Below, one piece after another: positions 7,222-16,329 of a stretch of 51,943 nt of DNA. The notes under the pieces were generated by a model. The model had not been told where the DNA came from. It ran no database searches and was given only the letters and a program-made list of their open reading frames with translations. Location of the stretch: positions 1 to 51,943 of the forward strand of contig JAQVHL010000014.1 of the NCBI GenBank assembly GCA_028696185.1, written 5' to 3'. Positions within the stretch are counted from its first letter, which is position 1. Every line of letters begins with the position of its first letter. This DNA is from Halothiobacillaceae bacterium (GTDB lineage: Bacteria; Pseudomonadota; Gammaproteobacteria; Halothiobacillales; Halothiobacillaceae). The translations under genes and the position numbers were made by a program.

Positions 7222-10200
7222 TCAGGCTTCGACGCGACGTTCTTCGAAGAAACGGTACAGGGTGGGCAGGACTACCAGGGTCAGCAGGGTGGAGGTGATG
7301 AGGCCGCCGATGACCACGATGGCCAGCGGCTTCTGCACTTCCGAGCCCGGCCCGGTGGCGAACAGGAAGGGAATCAGGCCCAGCAGGGCCACGGTGGCGG
7401 TCATCATCACCGGGCGGAAGCGCTGGCGGCAAGCCTGGGCCACCGATTCGCGCTGGGAGAGCCCTTCATCGCGCAGGCTGCGGATGTAGGACACCAGGAC
7501 TACGCCGTTGAGCACCGCGATGCCCCACAGGGCGATGAAGCCCACCGAGGCCGGTACGGAAAGGTACTCGCCGGTCAGCAGCAGGGCGAGTACGCCGCCG
7601 ATGGAGGCGAAGGGCAGAACCAGCATGATGAGGCTGGCCATGCGCAGCGAGTTGAACAGCAGGAACAGCAGGAAGAAGATCGCCGCCACGGTGGCCGGGA
7701 TGATGACCATCAGATGCTTCATGGCGCGGTCCATATTCTGGAACTGGCCGCCCCATTCCAGGTAATAGCCTTCCGGCAGCGAGACGGATTCGTCCACCTT
7801 TTGCTGCAGTTCGGCGACGAAGCCGCCCAGGTCGCGGTTTTCCACGTTGACGCCAACGACGATGCGCCGCTTGGCATTTTCGCGGCTGATCTGCGCGGGG
7901 CCATCGAGGATTTCGATGCGTGCAACCTCACCCAGCGGCACGCGCGCGCCGTTGGGTGAGACGATCTGGATGTCGCGAATCGCCTCCATGTTGTCACGGT
8001 AGTCGGCAGGATAGCGCAGCAGCACGCCGAAGCGCCGCTCGCCCTCGTAGACTTCCGTGGCCACCCGTCCGCCGATGGCGGTTTCGATCACATCGTTGAC
8101 GTCGCCTACGTTCAGGCCGTGACGGGCCAGCGCCAGACGGTCGATGTCGATGTTCAGGTACTGCTGGCCGGTGAGGCGTTCGACGCGGATGTCCCGCGCG
8201 CCGCTCACTTCACTGGCCGCACGGGCGATTTCTTCCGCCTTGGCCTTGAGCAGTTCCAGGTTGTCGCCGAACACCTTCACCGCCACATCCGAGCGCACGC
8301 CGGTCACCATTTCGTCCACGCGGTCGGAAATGGGCTGGGCCATGACGACCTGTACGCCCGGCAGTACGGAGAGCTTGTCGCGGATGGCTTCGGCGATGTT
8401 GTCCTGGTTCCAGCCTTCCGGCCATTCCTCACGCGGCTTGAGCGAGACGATGGGGGTGGATTCGTTCTGCCCCTGCGGGTCGGCGGGGCTTTCGCCGCGC
8501 CCTACGCCGGAAACGGCCGATTTCACTCCCGGCACTTCCATGACCAGGCGCATGGCCTCGTTTTCCATGCGGACAGATTCTTCCAGGGAAATGTTCGGCA
8601 CGCGCATGATGCCGGGCACCAGCGATCCTTCGCGCATTTCCGGGATGAACGAGGTGCCGAGCATTCCGAACAGCCCCAGGGTCAGCGCGAGCAGCGCGCC
8701 GGCCAGACCGATAACGGTTTTTTCGTTTCCGAGCGCCCAGCCGAGCAGCGCAAGGTAGGGGCGCTTGATGAAGGCGATGAAGCGCGTGTCATGCTCCGCG
8801 CCGCCCTTGAGCAGATAGGACGCCAGCACCGGGGTGAGGGTGAGCGACAGTACCAGCGCCACGGTCAGGGCTATGGCGATGGTGTAGGCCAGCGGGGCGA
8901 ACATCTTGCCTTCCATGCCCTGCAGGGTCATCAGCGGCAGGAAGACGAGGATGATGATGCCCACGCCGAACACCACGGGGGTGCCCACCTCGCGTGCGGC
9001 GTTGAAGATCACGCGCACCCGCGATTCGCCCCGGTTTTCCGGGCGCCCCAGGTGAGCGTAGGCGTTCTCGACCACCACGACGGAGCCGTCCACCATCAGG
9101 CCAATGGCGATGGCCAGACCGCCGAGCGACATCAGGTTGGCGGACAGGCCGACCTCGTTCATCACGATGAAGGTGATGAGCGGCGTGAGCAGCAGGGTGC
9201 CGACCACGATCAGCGAGGAGCGGATGTCCCCGAGGAATACGATCAGGATGATGACGACGAACACGATGGCTTCGAGCAGTACCTTGGTCACGGTGAACAA
9301 GGCGGAATCGACCAGCTCGCTGCGATCGTAGTAGGGCACGACCTTCAGTCCGCCGGGCAGCATGCCCTGGTTGTTGATCTGCGCCACGCGCTGCTGGATG
9401 CGGCTCACCACCTCCTTGGCATTGCCGCCGCGGATCATGAGCACGATGCCGCCGACCGCTTCGGTCACGCCGTTCTTCACCAGCGCCCCGGCGCGCACCT
9501 CGTGGCCCAGTTCCACCCGCGCCACATCGCGCAGGTATACGGGGATGCCGCCCACTTCCTTGAGCACGATGGTTTCAATGTCGTGCGCGTCGCGGATCAG
9601 CCCCACGCCACGCACCAGATACTGTTCGGCGTGATAGGGCAGGATGCCGCCGCCGGCATTGGCGTTGTTGTTTTCCAGCGCCTCGTAGAGCTGGCGCAGG
9701 GTCAGGCCGTGGTGGCGCAGGCGGTCCGGGTCGGCCAGCACCTGGTACTGCTTGACGTAGCCGCCCTGCGAGTTGATTTCCGCCACGCCGGAAATGCCGC
9801 GCAGCAGTGGGCGCAGCACCCAGTCCTGCACGATGCGCCGCTCCATCAGCTCCTCCGGCGTCAGGGTCCGGTTGCCGTCGTCGGGGTGTTCCAGGGTGTA
9901 CTGGTATACCTCGCCCAGTCCGGTGGACACCGGGCCGAGCACCGGAACGACGCCTTCGGGCAGGCGCTCGCCTACCTCCAGCAGGCGCTCCATGACCAGC
10001 TGGCGTGCGAAATACACGTCGGTCTCGTCGCTGAATACCAGGGTGATGAGCGACAGTCCGTTCTTGTTGAGCGAGCGCAGCTCCTCCAGGCCGGGCAGGC
10101 CGGTCATGCCGATTTCCAGCGGCACGGTGACCAGGCGCTCCACCTCGTCGGGCGAACGGCCCGCGGCCTCCGTGGCAATCTGTACCTGAACGTTGGTCAC

Positions 10201-10323
10201 GTCCGGGAAGGCATCGACCGAGAGCTTCTGCACCGACATCAGGCCGGCCAGGAGCAGGACCAGGGCGAGCGCAGCCACTACCACGCGCTGTTTGAGCGCG
10301 ATGCGTAACAATCCGTCAATCAT
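7222..10323 (-). CDS. CusA/CzcA family heavy-metal RND efflux pump
   Basis: A 1033-residue inner-membrane proton/metal antiporter, the full length for the HME-RND family. The first membrane helix is at about residues 13-33. The large periplasmic domains contain the family block LPGLEELRSLNKNGLSL, and a second helix bundle ends near residue 1025. In the fourth helix the sequence AIAIGLMVDGSVVVVENAYA keeps the Asp and Glu used for proton transfer. It has AIG where CzcA has DFG, so metal specificity cannot be read with confidence. It would form a tripartite system with the fusion lipoprotein (4-base gap upstream) and the outer-membrane factor. The ATG at 10323 gives the usual N terminus. Confidence 0.95.
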   Translation of the reverse strand: MIDGLLRIALKQRVVVAALALVLLLAGLMSVQKLSVDAFPDVTNVQVQIATEAAGRSPDEVERLVTVPLEIGMTGLPGLEELRSLNKNGLSLITLVFSDETDVYFARQLVMERLLEVGERLPEGVVPVLGPVSTGLGEVYQYTLEHPDDGNRTLTPEELMERRIVQDWVLRPLLRGISGVAEINSQGGYVKQYQVLADPDRLRHHGLTLRQLYEALENNNANAGGGILPYHAEQYLVRGVGLIRDAHDIETIVLKEVGGIPVYLRDVARVELGHEVRAGALVKNGVTEAVGGIVLMIRGGNAKEVVSRIQQRVAQINNQGMLPGGLKVVPYYDRSELVDSALFTVTKVLLEAIVFVVIILIVFLGDIRSSLIVVGTLLLTPLITFIVMNEVGLSANLMSLGGLAIAIGLMVDGSVVVVENAYAHLGRPENRGESRVRVIFNAAREVGTPVVFGVGIIILVFLPLMTLQGMEGKMFAPLAYTIAIALTVALVLSLTLTPVLASYLLKGGAEHDTRFIAFIKRPYLALLGWALGNEKTVIGLAGALLALTLGLFGMLGTSFIPEMREGSLVPGIMRVPNISLEESVRMENEAMRLVMEVPGVKSAVSGVGRGESPADPQGQNESTPIVSLKPREEWPEGWNQDNIAEAIRDKLSVLPGVQVVMAQPISDRVDEMVTGVRSDVAVKVFGDNLELLKAKAEEIARAASEVSGARDIRVERLTGQQYLNIDIDRLALARHGLNVGDVNDVIETAIGGRVATEVYEGERRFGVLLRYPADYRDNMEAIRDIQIVSPNGARVPLGEVARIEILDGPAQISRENAKRRIVVGVNVENRDLGGFVAELQQKVDESVSLPEGYYLEWGGQFQNMDRAMKHLMVIIPATVAAIFFLLFLLFNSLRMASLIMLVLPFASIGGVLALLLTGEYLSVPASVGFIALWGIAVLNGVVLVSYIRSLRDEGLSQRESVAQACRQRFRPVMMTATVALLGLIPFLFATGPGSEVQKPLAIVVIGGLITSTLLTLVVLPTLYRFFEERRVEA

Positions 10324-10327
10324 GGTT

Positions 10328-11500
10328 TTACTCCAGTTCCTGGCGGCGGCGCTCGTTGTTCAGATGGAAGGCGCCGTCCACCACGATGCGCTCATCGCCC
10401 CGCAGTCCGCTGAGAATCGGGCGCATGTCGGCGGTTTCGGTGTCGAGGGTGACTGGGGTCAGGCGGAAACGCCCCGGTGCCTCCTCGACAAAGACATGCT
10501 CCTGATTGTTCTCGCGCACCACGGCGCGGGCCGGCACGACCCGGCGTTCCTGGGGCGGGGAATGGATGAGCATGACCGCCAGCATGTCCGGCTTCAGGCG
10601 GCGTTCGCTGTTGTCGAGGTCGGTGCGTACCGTGACGGTGCGCGTACTGGGGTTGACGGTATCGCTGATGAAGATCAGTTGCCCGGTCAGGCGCTGCCCG
10701 CCGAGGGCGGGAATCTCGATTTCCACGTCCTGGCCGACGCGCAGCGCGGCCGCGTCCTGTTCGGTGGGTTCGGCCACGACCCAGACATGCGACAGATCGG
10801 CCACGGTGAAGGCATCTTCCGTGGCCTGCAGGACTTCCCCCATGCTGATGCGCCGCTCTATCAGCGAGCCTTCCTGTGTGCTGACGATGTGCGCTTCCGA
10901 GTCGATGCGGCGGTTGCGGGTCAGCGCGTCGATTTCCGTCTTGTTCATGCCCAGTACCCGCAGCTGGTCGGCCAGGGCGGAGACGTCGTAGCCGATTTCC
11001 ACAAAGTCATTGTCGCGGCGCTGCATTTCCGCTTCGGAAATGACGCCGCTCTCGAACAGCGCGCGCGCGCGCTGCGCCTCGCGTTGCTTGAGCTGGTGGG
11101 TGGAGAGCGCCTTGAGATAGGCCAGCTGCGCATGGGCAAGCTCTGTGCTGGACACTGTCGCCAGTACCTGTCCGGCCTGGATGCGTTCGCCGACATTGGC
11201 GCGGATGGAGGTCACGCGCCCGGTCACGGTCGAGCCAATGCGCGCCACGCGGCGCTCGTCCAGGCGCACGGCGCCGGAAACGCGCTGGGTGTCGCGGGTG
11301 ATGCGCGCTTCCACGGGCGCCACCTTAAGGGTTTCCCGCAGGGCCGGTGGCGGCTCGACCACAGCGGCGTCGCGGCTCAGCGGGGCCGTCGTGCTGGCGG
11401 GCGTTGCGGCTTCCGCGGTCTGTACGGGCGAGTCCTTGCAGCCGGTCAGGATCAGTGCGGCGCCCAGGCTGGCGATGAACAGAAGGGGAGAGGATGTCAT
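10328..11500 (-). CDS. Membrane-fusion lipoprotein of the efflux system (CusB/CzcB family)
   Basis: A 390-residue periplasmic adaptor that joins the pump to the outer-membrane channel. The N terminus MTSSPLLFIASLGAALILTGC is a lipoprotein signal with lipobox LTGC, so the protein is probably anchored by a lipidated cysteine. It continues with a barrel-sandwich block (TGRVTSIRANVGERIQAGQ), a helical hairpin (about 130-210), a second lipoyl-like half and a beta-barrel (TVRTDLDNSERRLKPDM). The open frame extends upstream inside the neighbouring gene, but the ATG at 11500 is chosen. It starts the signal peptide and overlaps the stop of the upstream gene by 4 bases (ATGA), implying translational coupling. 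Confidence 0.93.
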   Translation of the reverse strand: MTSSPLLFIASLGAALILTGCKDSPVQTAEAATPASTTAPLSRDAAVVEPPPALRETLKVAPVEARITRDTQRVSGAVRLDERRVARIGSTVTGRVTSIRANVGERIQAGQVLATVSSTELAHAQLAYLKALSTHQLKQREAQRARALFESGVISEAEMQRRDNDFVEIGYDVSALADQLRVLGMNKTEIDALTRNRRIDSEAHIVSTQEGSLIERRISMGEVLQATEDAFTVADLSHVWVVAEPTEQDAAALRVGQDVEIEIPALGGQRLTGQLIFISDTVNPSTRTVTVRTDLDNSERRLKPDMLAVMLIHSPPQERRVVPARAVVRENNQEHVFVEEAPGRFRLTPVTLDTETADMRPILSGLRGDERIVVDGAFHLNNERRRQELE

Positions 11501-12765
11501 GGGGTCACTCCAAGCAGGTTCTCGCCGGTCAGGCGTTCCAGGTCGATCAGCGCGGCATAGATGTCGTAGCGCGCATGCAGCTGATCCTCGCGAACCGCAC
11601 GCAGGGTGCGCTGCGCGTCCAGAACGTCGAGGATGCCGCGCTCGCCCGCGCGATAGGCGATTTCGGCCACGCGCAGGGCCGCTTCGGCCTCTTTGCGCAG
11701 CCCGCCCTCGATCACGCGGAACTGGGCCAGCGAGGTGAGATAACGGTGATGGGCCTGTTCCAGCGCCTGGGTCAGTTCCAGGGCCACCTGACGGGCCTGC
11801 GATTCGCTCAGGGTCAGGCGCGCCTGGGCTTCGGCCAGCGGACCGCGCCGGGTGTCGAACAGCGGGATGGGGATGGACACCCCGAGCCGCCATTCGCGGG
11901 TGTCGGGCGCCTGCTCCGCGCTGGCCTTGAGCGTGGGCGCGGGGATGCGCTCGATGCGTGCCTCTTCCACGCGGGCGAGGGCCGCTGCCATGGCGGATTG
12001 GGCTTCGCGCAGGGCCGGATGCCGCTCGCGCAGGGCCTCGAACAGCGGCGGGAGTGGCAGGGTCTCCGGCAGGCGGGTTTCGGGCAGCTCCAGCTCGGGA
12101 TCGACCGGGGCCTCGGGTCCGATCAGGGTGCGCAGGCGGGCCAGGCCCGAACTGTAGTCAAAGCGCGCGCCTTCCAGACGGCGTGTGGCCGCCAGCATTT
12201 CCGCCTCGGCTTTGACTTGCTCGTAGCGTGGCGCTTCGCCCACGTCGACCATCTTCTGCACCCGCAGGCGGACCTGCTCCAGGTGCTGCTGATCTTCGGT
12301 GGCCAGGCGCAGGGCGACCTGGCGGCGCAGGGTGTCGAAGTACGCTTGTTTGAGGGTGGCGATGAGTTCCTGCCGGGCGCGCTCATCGGCGGCCAGCGCG
12401 CCCTCGATGCCGGCGTCGGCGGCCTTGATCCGCGCTTCGCGTGCGCCGGGCCATTCCAGGGGCTGGGCAAGGCCGAGGCTCTGGAGATTGCCGGTGGTCG
12501 TGTCCTGGGTGCGGGCATGGCTGCGCCCGGCCAGAATTTCGATTTCCGGATTTGGACGGGCCTGGGCGCTCAGGCGCGCGGCATGGGCTTCATCCCGTTG
12601 CGCGCGACTGACATCCAGTGAGGGGTGATGGCGCAGCCCCAGTTCAAGCGCGGTGGACAGGGGCAGGCGCTCGGCGGCGGTGGCCTGCGCTGCAGGCAGG
12701 GTTGCCAGGGCGAGCGCAAGCCCGGCGGCACGCACCGCGCGGGTGCATGTGTGCACGGATTTCAT
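11497..12765 (-). CDS. TolC/CzcC family outer-membrane factor
   Basis: A 422-residue outer-membrane channel protein with a signal peptide (MKSVHTCTRAVRAAGLALALATLPAAQATA). The two repeated helical halves typical of the outer-membrane efflux protein family begin with LPLSTALELGLRHHPSLDVSRAQ. The LSLDxA-type block and ARPNPEIE fit the CzcC/CusC side of the family. It lies between the small exported protein (58 bases upstream) and the fusion protein (4-base overlap), so the operon order is CBA as in metal exporters. A good Shine-Dalgarno-like ACGGAGAAAC precedes the ATG. Confidence 0.92.
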   Translation of the reverse strand: MKSVHTCTRAVRAAGLALALATLPAAQATAAERLPLSTALELGLRHHPSLDVSRAQRDEAHAARLSAQARPNPEIEILAGRSHARTQDTTTGNLQSLGLAQPLEWPGAREARIKAADAGIEGALAADERARQELIATLKQAYFDTLRRQVALRLATEDQQHLEQVRLRVQKMVDVGEAPRYEQVKAEAEMLAATRRLEGARFDYSSGLARLRTLIGPEAPVDPELELPETRLPETLPLPPLFEALRERHPALREAQSAMAAALARVEEARIERIPAPTLKASAEQAPDTREWRLGVSIPIPLFDTRRGPLAEAQARLTLSESQARQVALELTQALEQAHHRYLTSLAQFRVIEGGLRKEAEAALRVAEIAYRAGERGILDVLDAQRTLRAVREDQLHARYDIYAALIDLERLTGENLLGVTP

Positions 12766-12823
12766 GCGTGTTTCTCCGTAGGACCGGACGTTTGATTGAC
12801 AGAACGAGGGAATCAGACGTGGG

Positions 12824-13105
12824 TCAGACGGTGCGCGGTGGGGGCGTGGGCGGGGTGATGGTCAGCGGACGGCGCAGGGGGACGCGACGTTGCAGACGCC
12901 GCCGGGGGCGGGGGCGAAAGGATGGGGGGCGGCTGTGCTGCAGGCCGGTATCGCCCAGGTCGGCGTTCATGGCCTGCACGCTCGGGGCCTCGCTCAGCGC
13001 GCACACGACATCCTCCGCCCCCTGGGCGGTTTGCAGGACGGGCAGGGCCAGCAGCGCGAGCAGCAGGACAAGCCAGTGATGTTTGAATGAGCGTGCGTTA
13101 ATCAT
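12824..13105 (-). CDS. Small exported protein leading the metal-efflux operon
   Basis: A 93-residue protein with a strong signal peptide (hydrophobic run WLVLLLALLALPVL, then a cleavage site near QGA). The mature part has one cysteine (VCALSEAP) and a C-terminal half very rich in Arg and Pro (RPRPRRRLQRR, TPPTPPPRTV). I do not recognise a family. Small hypothetical secreted proteins are common as the first gene of czc/cus-like operons, and this one sits directly behind the promoter at 13125-13153. A periplasmic metal-binding or chaperone role would be speculation, because the mature protein has no histidine or methionine cluster. Confidence 0.7.
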   Translation of the reverse strand: MINARSFKHHWLVLLLALLALPVLQTAQGAEDVVCALSEAPSVQAMNADLGDTGLQHSRPPSFRPRPRRRLQRRVPLRRPLTITPPTPPPRTV

Positions 13106-13114
13106 GAGCAGACC

Positions 13115-13128
13115 TTATGCGCGCATAA
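13115..13128. promoter_or_regulatory. Palindromic operator candidate for the efflux operon
   Basis: The perfect 14-bp palindrome TTATGCGCGCATAA overlaps the downstream side of the -10 element and the likely transcription start of the minus-strand efflux operon. That position suits a repressor. No regulator gene is present nearby, so the cognate protein is unknown. Confidence 0.45.
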
Positions 13129-13153
13129 TCCGGTTTGGAGTGGAAATTGGCAA
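13125..13153 (-). promoter_or_regulatory. Promoter of the metal-efflux operon
   Basis: On the minus strand, TTGCCA (13153-13148; 5 of 6 matches) is followed by a 17-base spacer and GATTAT (13130-13125; 4 of 6), 19 bases ahead of the first start codon. It lies in the 94-base gap after the cardiolipin synthase gene, so the efflux operon is likely a separate transcription unit. Confidence 0.55.
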
Positions 13154-13199
13154 GATGTATTCCCTTGATGGGAAACAACTGTGCGCGGGGGTATGGATG

Positions 13200-14636
13200 T
13201 CAGAGCAGGGGGCTGGCCAGCCGGCATAGATTGGCCAGGAAGCGCCGTCCCGGTGGACGGGTGCGCCATGTTTCAAGTTCCAGCGGGTAGGCGTGCTTGA
13301 GGTAGCCGGCCTGGGCCTGGGTGAGGGCATCGGCCATGGCCGTGTCGTAGAACAAAAGGCCGAATTCGGCATTGAGCTGCCCGGAGCGGATATCGAGATT
13401 GGCGCTGCCGATCAGGCTGATGCGCCCGTCGAAGACGGCGTGCTTGGCGTGCAGGAAGCCGCCCTGGTAGCGATGGATTTCGACGCCTTCTTCCAGAAGC
13501 TCTTCGTACCAGGATTCCTGCGCCCATTGCACCAGCCGGTGATCCAGCGTTTCCGACACGATGAGCCGGACCCGTACGCCGCGCTGGGCGGCGCTTTGCA
13601 GGGCGAGCAGCAGGGATTCGTCGGGGATGAAGTAGGGCGTGGTGAGGGTCACGCAATCGGTGGCGGCGTGCAGCAGGGTCACGATCAGACGTTGCTGGAT
13701 GGCTACGGGATATTCCGGCCCGCTGGGCAGGCCCTGGGCCACGCTTGTTCCGTAAGCGCGGGGCGCGGGGAACAGCTCGGGCGCGGTATGCAGCGCGTCG
13801 GTTTCCAGGAACCAGTCGCCGACGAAAATGTATTGCAGCTCCAGTACGATGGGGCCACGCAGCCGTAGCACGAGTTCCACGTTTTCCAGTCCGCGCCGGA
13901 GGCGTGGGGCGGTCAGGTTCTGCGAACCGGTATAGCCGATGTGTCCGTCGATAATGACCAGCTTGCGGTGATTGCGCAGGTCGAAGCGTGACAGTCCGCG
14001 CCGGGGCCGGGTCAGAGGAAAGGACAGGGCCAGATCGATACCCGGCACATCCAGGGCGCGCTCCAGCGCACGGCGGTCTTTCTTCGCGCCGTAGGCGTCC
14101 AGCAGAACGCGGCAGTGTACGCCCCGGCGCGCGGCGCGCGTCAGGGCCGTGATGACCGGGCGCGTGCTGTCGTCGAGCGTGGCGATGTAAAACGCCATGT
14201 GCACGCTGTGAGCGGCGTTGTCGATGTCTTCGCACAGGCGGGCGAAAACCGCTTCGTACTCCCCGATCAGTTCGGCGTGGTTGCCGCCCAGGGTGGGCAG
14301 GTCGCTCAGGTGGCGTGCCAGCTGCACGGCGGGCAGATGGGCGGTGGGGAAGTCCGGTTCGGCCACCAGCGGGTCGTGTTCGAGGTGGCTCAAGGTCGGC
14401 AGCAGGCGCTCGTTCATTTCCTCCATGCGCCGATGGCGTTCGGGGGAAAGGTGGGGGCGTCCGACGAGCAGATAAAGAGCGAGGGCCGGTATGGGCAGGA
14501 AGAAGATCAGCAACAGCCAGGACTGGCTGACCGCCGGGCTTCGCCGCAGGGGCACCACGGCCAGCATGACGAGGCGCAGAACCCATTCCACGCCGAAGTA
14601 GATCAGCGCCCAGAGCGGCGTTTCCGGCGCGCTCAT
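13200..14636 (-). CDS. cls: Cardiolipin synthase (phospholipase D family)
   Basis: A 478-residue inner-membrane enzyme that condenses phospholipids to cardiolipin. Two N-terminal membrane helices (about residues 8-30 and 39-58) precede two phospholipase D domains. Both HKD motifs are intact: His223/Lys225/Asp230 in NHRKLVIIDG and His396/Lys398/Asp403 in LHAKHAVFDG. The length and the NxxPxF-like block TPYFIPDE fit ClsA-type enzymes. The gene starts 4 bases after the stop of the upstream dehydrogenase gene and is probably co-transcribed with it. Substrate preference (phosphatidylglycerol or phosphatidylethanolamine) cannot be told. Confidence 0.93.
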   Translation of the reverse strand: MSAPETPLWALIYFGVEWVLRLVMLAVVPLRRSPAVSQSWLLLIFFLPIPALALYLLVGRPHLSPERHRRMEEMNERLLPTLSHLEHDPLVAEPDFPTAHLPAVQLARHLSDLPTLGGNHAELIGEYEAVFARLCEDIDNAAHSVHMAFYIATLDDSTRPVITALTRAARRGVHCRVLLDAYGAKKDRRALERALDVPGIDLALSFPLTRPRRGLSRFDLRNHRKLVIIDGHIGYTGSQNLTAPRLRRGLENVELVLRLRGPIVLELQYIFVGDWFLETDALHTAPELFPAPRAYGTSVAQGLPSGPEYPVAIQQRLIVTLLHAATDCVTLTTPYFIPDESLLLALQSAAQRGVRVRLIVSETLDHRLVQWAQESWYEELLEEGVEIHRYQGGFLHAKHAVFDGRISLIGSANLDIRSGQLNAEFGLLFYDTAMADALTQAQAGYLKHAYPLELETWRTRPPGRRFLANLCRLASPLL

Positions 14637-14640
14637 GGGT

Positions 14641-15495
14641 CTAACGCTTCCCGCCGCCGGAAGCGCGGCGCAGCACCCAGTCCATCGCCCGTCCGGGCAG
14701 CAGGCGCTTCAATACGGCAAACAGCCGGGTCGGGACGGTCACCCGGTAGCGCAGGCGGGGGCGCGGGCTTTCCAGCGCGTGGATCACCGCCTGAAGCACG
14801 GCCTCGGGCGGCAGGGTGAAGGGTGCCGCGGGGCCGGGCTTTTGCATGCGGGCCAGCTGGGCGGCGTATTCTTCACGGTGCGCGCTGTGTTCGACGTCGA
14901 TATGGCGCTGGAACATCGCAAGCGCATTGGCGCGGAAGCGGCTGGTAATGGGGCCGGGCTCGATGAGCACGACATGGATGCCGGTGCCGTGAAGCTCCAG
15001 GCGCAGGGTGTCCGACAGCCCTTCCAGCGCAAACTTGCTGGCATTGTAGGCGCCGCGATAGGGCATGGCGGCGAAGCCGAGCACCGAGCTGTTCTGGAGG
15101 ATGCGCCCGTGCCCCTGCCGGCGCATGACGGGGATCACGCGGTTGGTCAGTTCCGCCCAGCCGAACAGGTTGGTTTCGAACTGTGCGCGCAACACCTCAC
15201 GGGAAAGGTCTTCCACCGCGCCGGCCTGCCCGTAGGCGCCGTTGTTGAACAGCGCATCCAGCGTGCCGCCGGTGCGTTCGAGCACCGCATCCACCGCCGC
15301 GTGGAGGGAGGCGCTGTCGTCAAGATCAAGCCGGAATGCCTCGAAACCATCGGCGGCGAGGCGCACAACGTCCTCGTCCTTGCGTGCGGTGGCGAACACA
15401 CGGTGGCCGCGTGCGCGCAAGCCGTCGGCCACGCAGCGGCCGATGCCGGACGAGCAGCCGGTAATGAGGATGGAGCGCGGCCCTGGGGTGTTCAT
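14641..15495 (-). CDS. Short-chain dehydrogenase/reductase
   Basis: A 284-residue NAD(P)-dependent oxidoreductase of the classical SDR type. It has the nucleotide-binding motif ITGCSSGIG (residues 11-19), NNGAYG in place of NNAG, and the catalytic Ser136/137, Tyr150 and Lys154 (NSSVLG and YNASK). A long C-terminal extension with a basic hydrophobic tail (RLFAVLKRLLPGRAMDWVLRR) suggests membrane association. It is divergent from the DUF502 gene and 4 bases upstream of cardiolipin synthase. The substrate is unknown; a lipid or retinol-like substrate would fit the subfamily but is not shown. Confidence 0.9.
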   Translation of the reverse strand: MNTPGPRSILITGCSSGIGRCVADGLRARGHRVFATARKDEDVVRLAADGFEAFRLDLDDSASLHAAVDAVLERTGGTLDALFNNGAYGQAGAVEDLSREVLRAQFETNLFGWAELTNRVIPVMRRQGHGRILQNSSVLGFAAMPYRGAYNASKFALEGLSDTLRLELHGTGIHVVLIEPGPITSRFRANALAMFQRHIDVEHSAHREEYAAQLARMQKPGPAAPFTLPPEAVLQAVIHALESPRPRLRYRVTVPTRLFAVLKRLLPGRAMDWVLRRASGGGKR

Positions 15496-15602
15496 GACGG
15501 ATGCGTGAGCGATTTTTCGTGGATCGGGCCTGCCATGATACGCCAGGGCATCGGCTATGATGTCCCGATTGTCTTCTGGCTTATGGTTTTCGGAGTTGCC
15601 CG

Positions 15603-16289
15603 ATGAGTACTGAAGAGCCTGCCGGCAAAGGGTCCACCCTGCGTCGCTATCTGGTGGCGGGTCTGCTGGTGTGGATGCCGCTTCTGGTCACGTTCTGGGT
15701 GATCGACATCCTGGTCGGTTTCATGGACAAGACCTTGCTGTTGCTGCCGCCGGATTATCGTCCGGAAAATATATTGGGTTTCAAGGTGCCGGGGCTGGGG
15801 GTGGTCCTGGCGCTCAGCGTGCTGTTCCTCACCGGCATGCTCGCGGCCAATTTTGTCGGCCGGCGGCTGGTGATGCTCTGGGAAGGCATCCTGCAGCGCA
15901 TTCCGCTGGTCAACTCGGTATACGGCGCGGTCAAGCAGGTCATGGAGACCTTCCTGTCCAACAACAGCAAGTCCTTCCGCAAGGTGTTGCTTATCGAGTA
16001 CCCGCGCAAGGGGATATGGACCATCGCCCTGTTGTCCGGCGAGCCGGTGGGCGAGGTGCAGGAAAAGACGGACAGGGACGTGCTGACCGTGTTTGTACCC
16101 ACCACGCCCAATCCGACCTCCGGCTTCATCATCCTGGTGCCGCGCGATGAAGTGATAGAGCTCGACATGTCGGTGGAGGAGGGCTTGCGCATGATCGTTT
16201 CCCTGGGAATGGTGACGCCGCGCCCGAAGAACGGCGAGCTTCCCGATGCGGGGGGCGCCCCGGTTGCGCCGCCCGCGGACAGGGCTTAA
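15603..16289 (+). CDS. DUF502 family membrane protein
   Basis: A 228-residue integral membrane protein with two hydrophobic segments (about residues 15-40 and 63-85) and a soluble C-terminal domain containing [20 protein letters not shown], the hallmark of DUF502. The family is uncharacterised in bacteria, and similarity to plant COV proteins is known. Its location just ahead of aspS is common in gammaproteobacteria. The ATG at 15603 is preceded by CGGAG. The C terminus is Pro/Ala-rich and probably disordered. Confidence 0.9.
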   Translation: MSTEEPAGKGSTLRRYLVAGLLVWMPLLVTFWVIDILVGFMDKTLLLLPPDYRPENILGFKVPGLGVVLALSVLFLTGMLAANFVGRRLVMLWEGILQRIPLVNSVYGAVKQVMETFLSNNSKSFRKVLLIEYPRKGIWTIALLSGEPVGEVQEKTDRDVLTVFVPTTPNPTSGFIILVPRDEVIELDMSVEEGLRMIVSLGMVTPRPKNGELPDAGGAPVAPPADRA

Positions 16290-16329
16290 CATCTTCCCCC
16301 TTTGCCTGATCCGTCCGGACTTTATTTTC

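Noticed and set aside
8119-10308. Plus-strand frame of 729 residues opposite the RND pump
   Set aside because: Histidine- and glutamine-rich antisense sequence of a clear CusA/CzcA gene.
11501-11893. N-terminal extension of the membrane-fusion protein
   Set aside because: The extension is read through the outer-membrane factor gene; the lipoprotein signal and the ATGA overlap fix the start at 11500.
16246-16329. Upstream extension of aspS
   Set aside because: It lies inside the end of the DUF502 gene, and the conserved N terminus begins at 16330.
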